A DNA stretch of 30,234 nucleotides, taken from the NCBI RefSeq assembly GCF_000264905.1, contig NW_006763140.1, positions 1,663,721-1,693,954 of the forward strand, in the 5' to 3' direction. The notes under the pieces are model-generated. The model worked only from the letters and a program-made list of their open reading frames with translations. It did not search any database and had not been told where the DNA came from. The stretch is from Stereum hirsutum FP-91666 SS1. Taxonomy: Eukaryota; Basidiomycota; Agaricomycetes; Russulales; Stereaceae. This document shows, piece by piece, positions 11,361 through 20,700 of this stretch (the stretch's first letter is position 1; every line of letters starts with the position of its first letter). A program made the translations under genes and the position numbers.

Positions 11361-12460
11361 GAAAACAATCGGAAAAGCGGCGGAAAAAGGTAGTGGAGGG
11401 ATGAGTATATTAGAAAGCCCAGGAATAGACGATCTACAAAACTGGGGAAATACATGTGAGTGCTACATAGTATTTATACAAATCCCAGAATGCTTCAATT
11501 GTAAGTAGAACGAAAAGTATGACAAAATAATCAGAGGGGAAACAAAGAGGAAAGACAAATAATCGTGCACTAAGTTGGTGCACTAGAAAGGACACTGAGC
11601 GACACAAGCCACATGTCTGTAGCATGTAAACGAAGGAGTCCAAGGTAGGAAGAGAAGATAAGACGAATAAACGAGGCTAAGAGAAAGGAAAAACGATCTG
11701 GAGGACAATGGGTACGAGCTCTGCGAGCATAAACGATTATCCTAGAGTAGTCAGGCACGAATAAAAGACGGAGACATCGTAGAATAATAGTATGAACCAG
11801 TAGGAACTTCTCTATATCAAAACGTCGGCGATTAAGTGGGAACTGGTCGAGCTACACGAGGGGGAACACTATCTGATGGCCCTGAGCGAGGTTGAGACCG
11901 AGATCGTGCTGTAGTATATTCCACAGTAGACCAATCGCCGAGATTGTTGGATCAATAGACAGCTAGAGTTTGAGAGAGTCCTCTAGAATTTTGTTCGAAG
12001 AGAAACCCCCCAGCGTTGCATCCTGTAGCCTCGTCCGAAGGGGTGTGGAAACCCTAGCGTGTCGGAGTCTGAAACGTTCCACAGGAACCGGAAGCTCGCA
12101 CCGAGCTTCCGTAGCTGCGATCACTCCTCGCGCATGGCTTGAATAAAATCGTAAAACCCTTAGATAAATTGGGGAAGACTCCTTGGCATGTTGTGGTCCA
12201 TGCAGGTACTCAGTCCGTTGTGTGTTGATAGGAGAAATGTCACGGTAGACAATTTACGATGGTCGAGACTTAAGAAACGAGGCTCGACGCGCGAGTGCGG
12301 GACTTGCCGGCCTGGTTTCCTTATGTGGCTTGTGGGGGTTTGACGAGGCTCAAATGGTTGAAATAAAATGGTAGAAATGTGGATAAAAATGTGGAGGACT
12401 CGTGGAAACCGTGGCGTCGTTCGTGGGTGGCGTGCGGGGGCGAATAATACAGAAAATGGA
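11361..12460. other. No gene seen
   Basis: About 1.1 kb without a supported ORF. This is where the 5' leader and LTR of the minus-strand relic would be expected, but I found no convincing TG...CA boundaries and no second copy in the window to define one. It may be decayed LTR or host spacer. Confidence 0.4.
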
Positions 12461-13147
12461 TTAAAAACAGGTCATATACGTAGGGTACAGGTGGCGGTTA
12501 TGACAGCCGCCAGGAGGTCTTTGAGGAGGCCTCGAGTTTCCTCTTCCACGGCTGCGACTAGTATGGCATCTGCCATTACCTCCGCCTCCTCCTCCGTCTG
12601 GGCTGTCATTTCGAGGAGGGGGGTCACGCGGAGGCGGGGGGTTGGGATTCCTTCCTTGGTCCATTCCGGGAGGATTTGGTGGAGGAGGAGGTGGCGGTGG
12701 GTTGGGTGGAGGTGACGGAGAAGGTGAGGATTGAGGGGTACGGTTGAGGACGATGGAATTTCCTCGGAAGTAGAACCACTCGTTAGTTGCATTTTGATGG
12801 TAGATGGGGAAGTCAACTTGGGTGCGTTGGTGGGTGTCAGGGTGTCTCGGGGTAACGACACAACCTTGGAGGGCGCTAAAGTATGCGTAACGGGGGAGTT
12901 CTACTCCAACGTATCCGGTTGGCCAGTAGGTAGGGTTTGGGTCAACTAGATTGGCTGGACTGTCTCGATAGGAGAAGGAAGCAAAGTCTTGGTCTGGGAC
13001 AACCTCGTAGAGGGGGGGTTCCTTTTGATCGCGGGCAAGAGTGGGTAGGAATCCTCCCTTCTCGAACTTGGTGTAATACTTGTTTCGGCTCCCGGTGACG
13101 TACCAGGGGAGTTTGACTGGGGCGGAGGTTTCGGATGGAGGAGCCAC
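12461..13147 (-). pseudogene. Unknown Pro/Gly-rich ORF
   Basis: An open frame of about 228 codons without a clear ATG (the first codon is GTG). The first about 140 residues look globular and aromatic, including YWPTGYVGVELPRYAYFS and an NEWFYFRGN stretch. The rest is low-complexity: runs of Pro, then Asp/Pro/Gly with an Arg/Gly tail (GRCHTSRSRGRG). It follows the membrane-segment ORF at 13150-13575 on the same strand with only a frame change, so both may be one gene broken by a frameshift or separated by an intron I could not define. I do not recognise the family. The Pro/Gly tail recalls retroelement Gag linkers, but composition alone is weak evidence. Confidence 0.35.
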
Positions 13148-13149
13148 GA

Positions 13150-13575
13150 TTACTGAAGGAAGAAGTGGAGGATGGTAAGGGAGACGTTGACCAGGGAGAG
13201 GTACGAGACGGCGAAGAGTGCGTAGAAGAAGGTGGCGGAGTGACGAGAGATGCGGGTTAGGGCGAGGAGGATAAGGACGTTAGCAACACTGGTGGTGACT
13301 CGGAGGCGAAGGAGAACGTGTTTGTTTGCGGAGAGTCCAAGGGCGATAGTGATGGTGATTGAGAGTAGGATGGTGGGCGGGAGTGCTTCACTGAGCGCTA
13401 CCGTTGGAAGGAGGGCTGTTGGTGAATCTTCGTCCTCGTTCGTGGGATAGTCTGGATTCCACCGGGTGGTGTTGCTCGTTAAACTCCCACTCAGGATCGT
13501 CTCTTGCATTGGCTCTGCGGTCCTGCCTGTGGAGGAGAGTGTTGGTGTTGTGATACCTGTATCCGGGGACGACAC
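13150..13575 (-). pseudogene. Unknown ORF with about three membrane segments
   Basis: An open frame of 141 codons. The first about 55 residues are polar, rich in Ser/Thr and acidic (YPTNEDEDSPT). Then come three hydrophobic stretches: ILLSITITIALGLSA, TTSVANVLILLALT and a longer FYALFAVSYLSLVNVSLT. It ends at a stop three bases before the next ORF in another frame. The hydrophobic part looks like genuine membrane helices rather than a by-product of composition. No family is recognised. It may form the N-terminal half of one gene with 12461-13147. Confidence 0.35.
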
Positions 13576-13719
13576 GGTATCTCTCCGGCGAGTTCTGGTG
13601 TATGAGGAGGTGGACTAAGTATGTGACGGTACATGTTTCTCAGCATTTCTTTCCTCCCACCCGTGTTGAGGCATTCTTGTGCGGTGTAGGCCCATCCAAA
13701 TGCTGCTCCCTTCCGCAAC

Positions 13720-14441
13720 AAAGGATGGGTTCACTGGGATATTGTATCACAGATCATACCAACCCGTGTCAAGGCCAAGTTCGCGTTCTCAGCATCTCAA
13801 TCCCACCCCATTGATCCAACTCAGCCTGGTGCTGCCATTCCCACCATCACTCCCGCTGTTGCCACTCCTCCCATTGCTCCCATTCCTGCCGCACGTCACT
13901 CGACAGCCTGCCGTCCCACTGCACCTCCTCCTAATGCCAATCACATCATTCATCTGGATGGTGACAGCAGCGGTGAAGACTTTCCCACCAATGTTGCCAC
14001 TGCCACCACTCGTCCACTGCCTCCACCACCTTGACCACCACCACCCCCAACTCCAGAGCCCCGTGTCCGTGATACCGCTACCTCACGCTCTATCGATCGC
14101 ATCGGTGTCGACATTCGGGAGTTACTACGTTCAGAGGGGTCTGGTGATGGGAAGCAGGGTGAATCGAGCAGTAGTGGAAAGCGGAGAGAGTCAAGTGGAA
14201 AGGATGATGATCGCTCAAATGGTGTGGAGGTATTGCATCCATCGCCAAAGCGGAGGAAGATTGCTTCATCTTTGGTGCAGATGATGATATGGCTGATCTT
14301 GTTGAGATGTTTGAGACTAATACTGCGGCTGCTGATATGTATTCTACTATTGAGGCTCCTGGACTCCGGCTTAAGTATGTTCGTAAACTTCTTGCTCGCC
14401 ACCGTATTACCATGCAACCTCTACCTCCTACGTTAGACTAA
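13720..14441 (+). pseudogene. Harbinger partner protein, decayed
   Basis: Reading from NKGWVHWDIVSQIIPTRVKA (13720 onward), a segment resembling the C-terminal part of Myb/SANT-like proteins that accompany fungal Harbinger transposases. A Pro/Ala-rich linker follows and then an in-frame TGA at 14032-14034. The frame continues with SRSIDRIGVDIRELL, a Ser/Lys/Arg-rich segment and PSPKRRK, a nuclear-localisation-like word. Coding character then shifts frame to FGADDDMADLVEMFE and ends KYVRKLLARHRITM just before a TAA at 14439. So it carries at least one nonsense and one frameshift change, unless a 51-nt GTATTG...GTGCAG stretch is an intron. Assignment to the Myb-like partner rests mainly on position next to the transposase. 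Confidence 0.5.
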
Positions 14442-14512
14442 TGCTGTCCGTCTACCTCTTTAACCTCTTTCTTAATGGTTTACCATCTACTACGCTACTT
14501 AATCTGGCTGCT

Positions 14513-15798
14513 CTAGTCCAATATTGTCTGACCTCTCCCTCTCAACAACGCTACATATGCATCCCACATATCCTGAGCAATTACATCTCGACGGTCATCC
14601 GCTACTCTCCTCTCTGCCCGTCCCGCAGGTCCTTCTCCCAACACACCAAACTGCAACGGCTGTGGATCGGCTTGAACATCACAGAAGTCGTCGATTTCAG
14701 TGGGATCGTGGACACGAATGAAGTTATGAAGAGCACATAGGGCAGGAGGGACTCTTGCTTGAAGTTCCATAGAATACTCACAACCATTTCGGAGGATGGA
14801 GAATCGTTGCTTGAGAATGCCAAATATATGTTCGACCGCATTTCGGAGAGAGGAGTGGCGTAAATTAAATAGTTCTTCCTTGGTTCTCGGTCTAAGAAAA
14901 ATCTTACTCAGTATGATGCAAATTAAATGAGAGGACAACATACTTAGCACCAGCACGTCCCCACTCTGCGAGATGATATCGGATTCCACGGTATGGAACA
15001 AGCACTGAGTCACATATACCAAATCCTGCATCACCCAGGTAGAATCGTCCCTCTGGGACACGAAAGTCTACCTGCCGAGCAAAGTTATAGATCCATGCAT
15101 CTGCTGCTGCTCCCTCCACACCACTGAGCACATACGTGAACATCAGGTCGAAATCACAACATGCAAGAACATTCTGTGTGACCCCTCCCTTCCGGTTCCG
15201 TAAGCTCTGCACATCCTCTGCTGATGCTGTTGCATCAATATGTGTTCCATCCATTGCTCCAAGTGCTCTCTCGAAGAAAGGATAGAAGCGAGGGTCGTCA
15301 TATATACGGCGTGGAACAGGTTCATCTGTAGAGGAAAGATGGACATAGGTCGGGTAGAATGGCAGGGAAGAGAATATGATCAACATCTTCTGGAAGTACC
15401 TGCGGCATGAATCTGTTAGAATAGTTCTATAGTAACAATGATAGTACTTACTTGGCGATGGTCTCATTGGACCGCTGAAAACGTTCACCAACATGTCGAA
15501 CAGAGAGACCTGTACGGCAAGTATACAGAAAGATGCCGAGTTGCTCTTCAAGGGAACAGTGACGGGAGTCACCATAGCCAAGTAATCGAAGTTCTTGCAA
15601 GAGTATGTGGAAGGTGTGGTATTTGAAACCGAGCTCGGAATGTATCCGGTCAGGTTGACCTCGCAACAGCTCGAGCATCCATCCCTCTCCAGAGAGGATT
15701 GAGGTGTGATACGGTGTAGTTTCTGCAGCAGAAGCAAGTGCTATGACAAGAAGTACAAGAAGAGCAACAGCAGCGCGCCGTGCATCACTGAGAGGCAT
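14513..15798 (-). CDS. PIF/Harbinger transposase (DDE_Tnp_4, HARBI1-like)
   Basis: Three exons on the minus strand: 15452-15798, 14944-15399 and 14513-14891, total 393 residues. The introns are 15400-15451 (GTAAGT...CAG) and 14892-14943 (GTATGT...TTAG), both 52 nt, and phases agree. The N-terminal helical region reads LLRGQPDRIHSELGF and ends in the family signature GLSVRHVGERFQRSNET. The catalytic triad is visible: D in GAMDGTHIDA (about 15250), D in YLGDAGFGI (about 15030) and E in NAVEHIFGILKQRF (about 14832). The enzyme cuts and joins the transposon ends, generally with a partner DNA-binding protein, which here is broken. A hydrophobic run near the N-terminus (VALLVLLVIALA) resembles a signal peptide but is probably part of a helix. 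An upstream in-frame ATG at 15858 is possible. I see no inactivating change. Confidence 0.85.
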
Positions 15799-15957
15799 CC
15801 TGACTTGAAGGAAGAGCGTGTCGAGGTCAAGCGACAAGCGGCAAAACAACGATGTCATAGTCGGACAGAGCGTGACTCACAGACGCGCCACGACTTCCCT
15901 TTTTGGGTCTCACAATCTTATCTCTCGGGCGATCTCCTCCTTCCCGATTGGGCCGAA

Positions 15958-16011
15958 ATGCCAGGTCGCGCGAAACCTGGAATGAACCTGGCATGGCAGC
16001 CGAACGGGCCC
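15958..16011. repeat. Probable right end of Harbinger element
   Basis: A fold-back block: ATGCCAGGT (15958-15966) is the inverse of ACCTGGCAT (15986-15994), with another ACCTGG at 15975-15980. It is followed by a terminus-like CAGCCGAACGGGCCC ending at 16011. Such subterminal repeats often serve as transposase sites. The left-hand counterpart is not seen, so the boundary is inferred. Confidence 0.4.
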
Positions 16012-16063
16012 TCATGCTCCTTCAATGGGGTTTTTTTTCCTTTTTTTTCCCCCCAATGTTCTC

Positions 16064-16477
16064 AGGGCGATGAAGATGTGCAAGAATACGAAGAGCCCCC
16101 CTCTCTCCTTCGAGGGCGAAGACTGATCCGACACCGATCTCCCCTCGATGATTCCGAGGAGGAAGAGGAGGAAGATGTTTGTCTCCTTCCTCCCTTTCTT
16201 TTGTCGTGCAGTAATTCATTCATGTTGCTTTTTTATATTTCTAAACTCCCATCCTGCCCTTTCCTCCGGTGATAGAATCTGCAGATCAACACTTTTCCGT
16301 CGCTGAAGAGGAGGAGTTAAGCCAATAATATCATCCTTGTTGTCCTCCAATCCCATATATCCAGAGATTGAAGAGGAGGTTTGTGCAGTTCCACTGCTCT
16401 CATTTATCTTTTGTGTTCGAATGTTCATGGTCTTTCCCATCCAGAATGAAGAGAGAGACTCAATCGGACAGTCCACG
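16064..16477 (+). other. Possible gene fragment interrupted by the LTR
   Basis: After a T/C-rich tract and a TTCTCAG acceptor-like word, an open stretch reads GDEDVQEYEEPPSLLRGR and then an acidic run (DDSEEEEEEDV). Further short acidic pieces (IESADQHFSVAEEEELSQ near 16275-16325, and PEIEEEVCA near 16360) suggest small exons. The chromovirus LTR starts directly after. It might be the broken end of a host gene or chance low complexity; no domain was recognised. Confidence 0.25.
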
Positions 16478-16487
16478 TGTAACACTC

Positions 16488-16495
16488 TATATAAG
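16488..16495 (+). promoter_or_regulatory. LTR TATA box
   Basis: TATATAAG lies only ten bases inside the LTR. The same box is at 29743-29750 in the 3' LTR. Transcription would then start roughly 30 bp downstream, in the T/C-rich stretch around 16515-16525, leaving a U3 region of only about 40 bp. Confidence 0.6.
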
Positions 16496-16540
16496 TCTAG
16501 GATTATTTTTCTATCTTTTCTTCTTGGTTTCTTGTCGAGG

Positions 16541-16589
16541 GCCACACGATCGGAGTAAGTGAACGCTCGTGTGGCGCCTCGGGCCACAC
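16541..16589 (+). promoter_or_regulatory. Competing hairpins around a splice-donor-like site
   Basis: Segment b (16567-16575, TCGTGTGGC) can pair with a (16541-16549, GCCACACGA) or with a' (16583-16589, GCCACAC). The a-b loop contains a perfect GTAAGT donor (16555-16560). Copies lie at 17167-17215 and 29796-29844. The pairing is visible; a role in splicing is inference. Confidence 0.45.
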
Positions 16590-16858
16590 TACACCCTCAG
16601 GCCGCTGTCCCGGGTCTACTCAGATATATAGTTGTAGAAGTTAGGTTCGAACTCCGTTTCCTATGTATATATTCACGAGGCCACCGCATGGTGGCGGATC
16701 ATCATCAATACTATCTTCTTGCTTTTTCTTGCTTTTTCTCTCGAATATTTGCTTCGTGAGTTCGCGCTCGAGACTACTCGCGCGACCTCTCTCGGCAACT
16801 CGCGCTTGGCGCTCACGTTCGGGTCGGATATCGAATACATCCGGACCCACATCTTTCC

Positions 16859-16889
16859 ACGTGTTCGGACGCGAAAGCGTCTTACACGT
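16859..16889 (+). promoter_or_regulatory. LTR leader hairpin with GAAA tetraloop
   Basis: Outer stem ACGTGT/ACACGT, a small internal loop, then GACGC-GAAA-GCGTC. GNRA tetraloops are stable RNA caps, common in retroviral leaders. Also at 17485-17515 and 30114-30144. Confidence 0.5.
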
Positions 16890-16929
16890 TGCTTTGGGCT
16901 TTCGCTCACTCGTCGTACGCTCACCCCCT

Positions 16930-17146
16930 NNNNNNNNNNNNNNNNNNNNNNNNNNNNNNNNNNNNNNNNNNNNNNNNNNNNNNNNNNNNNNNNNNNNNNN
17001 NNNNNNNNNNNNNNNNNNNNNNNNNNNNNNNNNNNNNNNNNNNNNNNNNNNNNNNNNNNNNNNNNNNNNNNNNNNNNNNNNNNNNNNNNNNNNNNNNNNN
17101 NNNNNNNNNNNNNNNNNNNNNNNNNNNNNNNNNNNNNNNNNNNNNN
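16930..17146. other. Assembly gap (217 Ns)
   Basis: The gap lies between two copies of the same LTR segment: 16521-16929 and 17147-17555 correspond base for base in length (409 nt). This is best explained by overlapping contig ends that were not merged. Confidence 0.95.
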
Positions 17147-17671
17147 TTCTTGGTTTCTTGTCGAGGGCCACACGATCGGAGTAAGTGAACGCTCGTGTGG
17201 CGCCTCGGGCCACACTACACCCTCAGGCCGCTGTCCCGGGTCTACTCAGATATATAGTTGTAGAAGTTAGGTTCGAACTCCGTTTCCTATGTATATATTC
17301 ACGAGGCCACCGCATGGTGGCGGATCATCATCAATACTATCTTCTTGCTTTTTCTTGCTTTTTCTCTCGAATATTTGCTTCGTGAGTTCGCGCTCGAGAC
17401 TACTCGCGCGACCTCTCTCGGCAACTCGCGCTTGGCGCTCACGTTCGGGTCGGATATCGAATACATCCGGACCCACATCTTTCCACGTGTTCGGACGCGA
17501 AAGCGTCTTACACGTTGCTTTGGGCTTTCGTCTCACTCTCGTACGCTCACCCCCTCAGAGGCACCCTCGAGGGGTGGGCGTTCATTCGTTCGAGCTCTGC
17601 TCGTTGCGTATCTTTCTCAGAATCCTCTCGCGATCCGCTACCGGTTTGAGACTCCTCGAACGGGTGTCTCA
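17147..17671 (+). repeat. 5' LTR, second assembled copy
   Basis: Begins at the position equivalent to 16521 and continues past the gap point. It matches the 3' LTR to the window end with two visible differences: C versus T in the CTACAYCCTC word, and one inserted G near the end. The right boundary at CTCA (17671) is a guess because the 3' LTR end is outside the window; it would give an LTR of about 568 bp. Confidence 0.75.
17544..17580 (+). repeat. Core hairpin 1 (LTR)
   Basis: Core GAGG-CAC-CCTC at 17558-17568, unpaired A at 17557. Arms 17544-17556 and 17569-17580 form about 12 pairs with one bulged C. In the first LTR copy the Ns begin within the left arm. Confidence 0.8.
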
Positions 17672-17773
17672 AAGGTGGACATATCCGGAAGTCGCGATCG
17701 ATAACGAGGATCAGGCTGATCTCGCTGTATACGACGACTTGGACGAGTATTCAATTTAGTCATTTCTTTTCGT
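17672..17773 (+). other. Leader with possible primer-binding site
   Basis: Untranslated stretch between LTR and gag. A TGGACATATCC word at 17676 follows the presumed LTR end by four bases, where a primer-binding site would be expected, but I cannot match it to a known tRNA end. Self-priming, as in some fungal Gypsy elements, is another option. Confidence 0.25.
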
Positions 17774-20700
17774 ATGTCTTTCTCAAGACTACCTCAGTCT
17801 TCGAATTCCGGAGCTCGAGGACGGGCTCGTAGTAGGAGCGGCACCCGCCCTACTGCTCCCAGCACAAACCCTCCACCCGCATCGTTGTCTCGGCCGGCCA
17901 CGACGGCTCCAGCAAGTCAACGTACTCTTCCTCGACTTACTCCCTCGGAGGTACGATTAGCTCAGTCTATATGCACCGCGTTTTATAGTCGAGAACCGAC
18001 AGGGACGTCGCAGTTCGACGTAGTAAAGGCGTTCCTGGATACGTTAGTGGACCCAGCGATGGTCGACGTTCGGAACGAGGGCGTAGAAGGAGTGGAGGTG
18101 GAATATGGATTAGAGGTCGATTTGCTACAGAATGCGTCGGACGCGGTTGAAGTCGTTCAAGACGTATTGAATCGTTTACGGGATATCAGACATAGTGAGA
18201 CTAGAATAATAGACCGGCAAGGTCGACTTATTGCCTTCCTAACCAACTCCAGGAGTCATCTCATGGTGTATCGAGCATGGAACATTCTCCGTAGTCGTCT
18301 AGACGGAGCGCTAAGATATATCGACAACGTTTTCAATAATCGCCCTGACCGTCATGGAATATTTTCTCCCGCTACTACCGCCAACGATTTGTATACGGAA
18401 GACGCTACCGCTCCTAGTGAGGAGTATCTAGCGAGGTATACCTTATCGGCAAATTTCAACACAAACCTTCTACCGACCGAATCTCGTCAGTTAATCTCGA
18501 AAGTCCGCAGAGCTCATGCTATTCGTCGTCAGCCGATTTTGGGGAGTGATTTACCTATCGAAACGGTATATCCGGTGGGAAGCGTAGAATGGATAGGTTT
18601 CTTTAGGAGTCAGGAACAGGAAGAAGGAGAGTTAGCTCAATCGACTATAGCCTCACTACCTCCTTCTCATCTTCCGACCCGTGCACCTGCGTTTTTATCG
18701 TACTCTACGGACTATAAACCTACCGTCAAGACGGAACCGTCGTCTGCGAATCCATACGGGAGTCGTGAGGCGGCGTACCCTCCCTTAGCAACGGATCAAG
18801 CTTCGTCTAGCGTGGCGCCCGGAGGAGCACTGGGATTGTTTCCACGTTCGGTCACGACGGGACAACCTGCTGGTCCGTCAACTTCATACAAGTTTTCACA
18901 AGATTCAGGTGGTATTGGGATTAGGTCGAGTTCTCGCGCTTCGAGGAGAGGTTCAGGAGATACGGAGGGAATAGTAGTATCCACTCCGAGAGATCCAAGG
19001 CCCCCTTCTTCGATGCGAAACTCCTTGCGACAACCACCTTGGACTCCAAGAGGATCGGTATCGAACCCGGTTACGCAAGCCACCAATGTACAAGGAGTTG
19101 CGACGTTGATGGGAGTGGCTCCTGGAAGTGCGGCACCCGCCCTCCGGGAAGCTTCTGCTTCGTTTCAACCCACGATTGCTCAACCTCAACCATCACCGGC
19201 TGTTGGCTCTAGGTCTGACATTCTCTCCACATCCGCCCAACATGCCGTGCAATCGGAAGCGGCTCCCGCTCTGGTTGATCGAGCACATACGACTGGAGAA
19301 CCTACTTCAAGTGCGAACGTGATGTTTGGCTTAGCGAGTCGGAGGAATGAGTCTGTAATAGTGCAACAGACGTATGCGCAAACACAGACCCTGGCTAGAG
19401 AAGCTCCTCCTCATGAGGATTTAGCTTCGTTCACTCGTCCGGCGGGAAGTTTTGTTCCTGCTCACCCCCTCGGACTGCCAGAGGGACTCAGTGAAGCTCA
19501 TTCGTCGCGTACTCAAATCAATTCTGACTCACGAAGTGGCAGGAACGTATTACCTCCGAACTTTTCGGCAGAAGGGAGCGGGAGTGGATATCACGCGACG
19601 CTTCCTCGAGGTTCCGGAGGGAATGGATCATCCCCGCCGAGTTCGCCCCGAGGGGGAGGATTTCCGCAGGGACCACCAGGACCACCAGGACCACCAGGAG
19701 GAGGCGGAGGATTTCCGCCAGGACCTCCCGGAGGTGGAGGGGGCTTTCCAGGAGGTTTCCCTCCAGGCCCACCGGGTGGTGGAGGACCACCAGGAGGAGG
19801 CGGAGGATTTCCACCGGGCGGTGGAGGATTTCCCCCTTTCGGTTTCCCTCCCCCGGGGCCACCGGGAGGCGGAGGACCACCAACCAACAACTCTGATCTT
19901 TTTGGCCGACCGCGTGGACCTTACATCGATGAGAAGATCCATCCCGACAAGTTACCTACTTGGGATGGCGACGGGGTAACGGCAATCGTGTACTTCGCCA
20001 AAGTACAGTCGTACTCACGGATGGGTCCTGAAGTAGCTCGTCAACTCGGTCGATGGCTATGGAAAGGGTTGGAGGACGACTCGGCTGTTTCGAATTGGTG
20101 GATGAGCTCTTCGCAGACTCGTCAGGACGAAATGCAAATCAATTGGATGTCGTGGGTCTTTGGGATCAGGAATTATTTCCTCGGCGTAGATTGGATACAG
20201 GAACGTACGTGGGACTTCCAGAACATGAGGTTCCGTCAGCAAGGTTATCGCGACGAAATGCCAGTTGGGTACATCAGTCGTCGTGTGCTGTGGTCCCGAG
20301 TCGTCTGGGGCGACGAGATTCAAGAAGGAAGTCAACTCGAAGTAACGAACGTTTTGCGAGGATGCATCAGTCAATGGATGTATATCCTTGCCCCCGCCGT
20401 TACAACCGATGATTTGCTACGACGCGTCCAAGATAATTCACAAGTCTTGCTTTCTTATTGGTTGAATCGCCCGAAGATGGGAGGATCCGTTGGAGTGACC
20501 AAAGGGGAAGTGGAAGGATTGATACGAGAGGCACTTCGTCGGAATAGGAATGCTCATTTTGTGGAAGGAGAAGACGGGGGCGCTCCGGACACGCACACTG
20601 CGGTCGACGGAGGCGCTACAACGGCCGGACATGACTCTAATCACGATCACTCGACTGTGGCACCCACGTCGACAGACACGATTGAAGGGGCTGATTGGTT

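Larger units (their letters stand above)
13700..16011. mobile_element. PIF/Harbinger DNA transposon, left end missing
   Basis: Contains the two genes usual for this superfamily, a DDE transposase (minus strand) and a second protein (plus strand), arranged tail to tail. A plausible right terminus lies at 16011, where CAGCCGAACGGGCCC ends. PIF/Harbinger termini often start with GGGC/GGCC-type words. No matching inverted repeat was found on the left, and the partner gene has no clear start, so the left end appears deleted or replaced. The left limit given is approximate. Confidence 0.65.
16478..16929 (+). repeat. 5' LTR, first assembled copy (cut by gap)
   Basis: Starts TGTAACACTC, identical to the 3' LTR start at 29733. 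It runs into Ns at 16930. The last about 30 bases before the Ns differ by small indels from both other copies (16895-16920), as expected of a low-quality contig end. Confidence 0.9.

Noticed and set aside
13679..14284. Long plus-strand ORF rich in Leu/Pro over the Harbinger partner gene
   Set aside because: It is an out-of-frame shadow; the frame reading NKGWVHWDIVSQ has the protein-like character.
16216..16587. Minus-strand ORF starting MARGATRAFTYSDRV, repeated in every LTR
   Set aside because: Antisense to the LTR and upstream flank and truncated differently at each copy; no coding signal.
16641..17215. ORFs running through the N gap
   Set aside because: Translations through Ns are meaningless.
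16478..17671. A solo LTR followed by a complete element, or tandem LTRs
   Set aside because: The exact 409-nt overlap on both sides of the Ns and the indels at the contig edge fit an unmerged overlap better.
17676..17686. TGGACATATCC as a certain primer-binding site
   Set aside because: I could not match it to a known tRNA 3' end and the LTR end is not confirmed, so it is only listed as a weak possibility.
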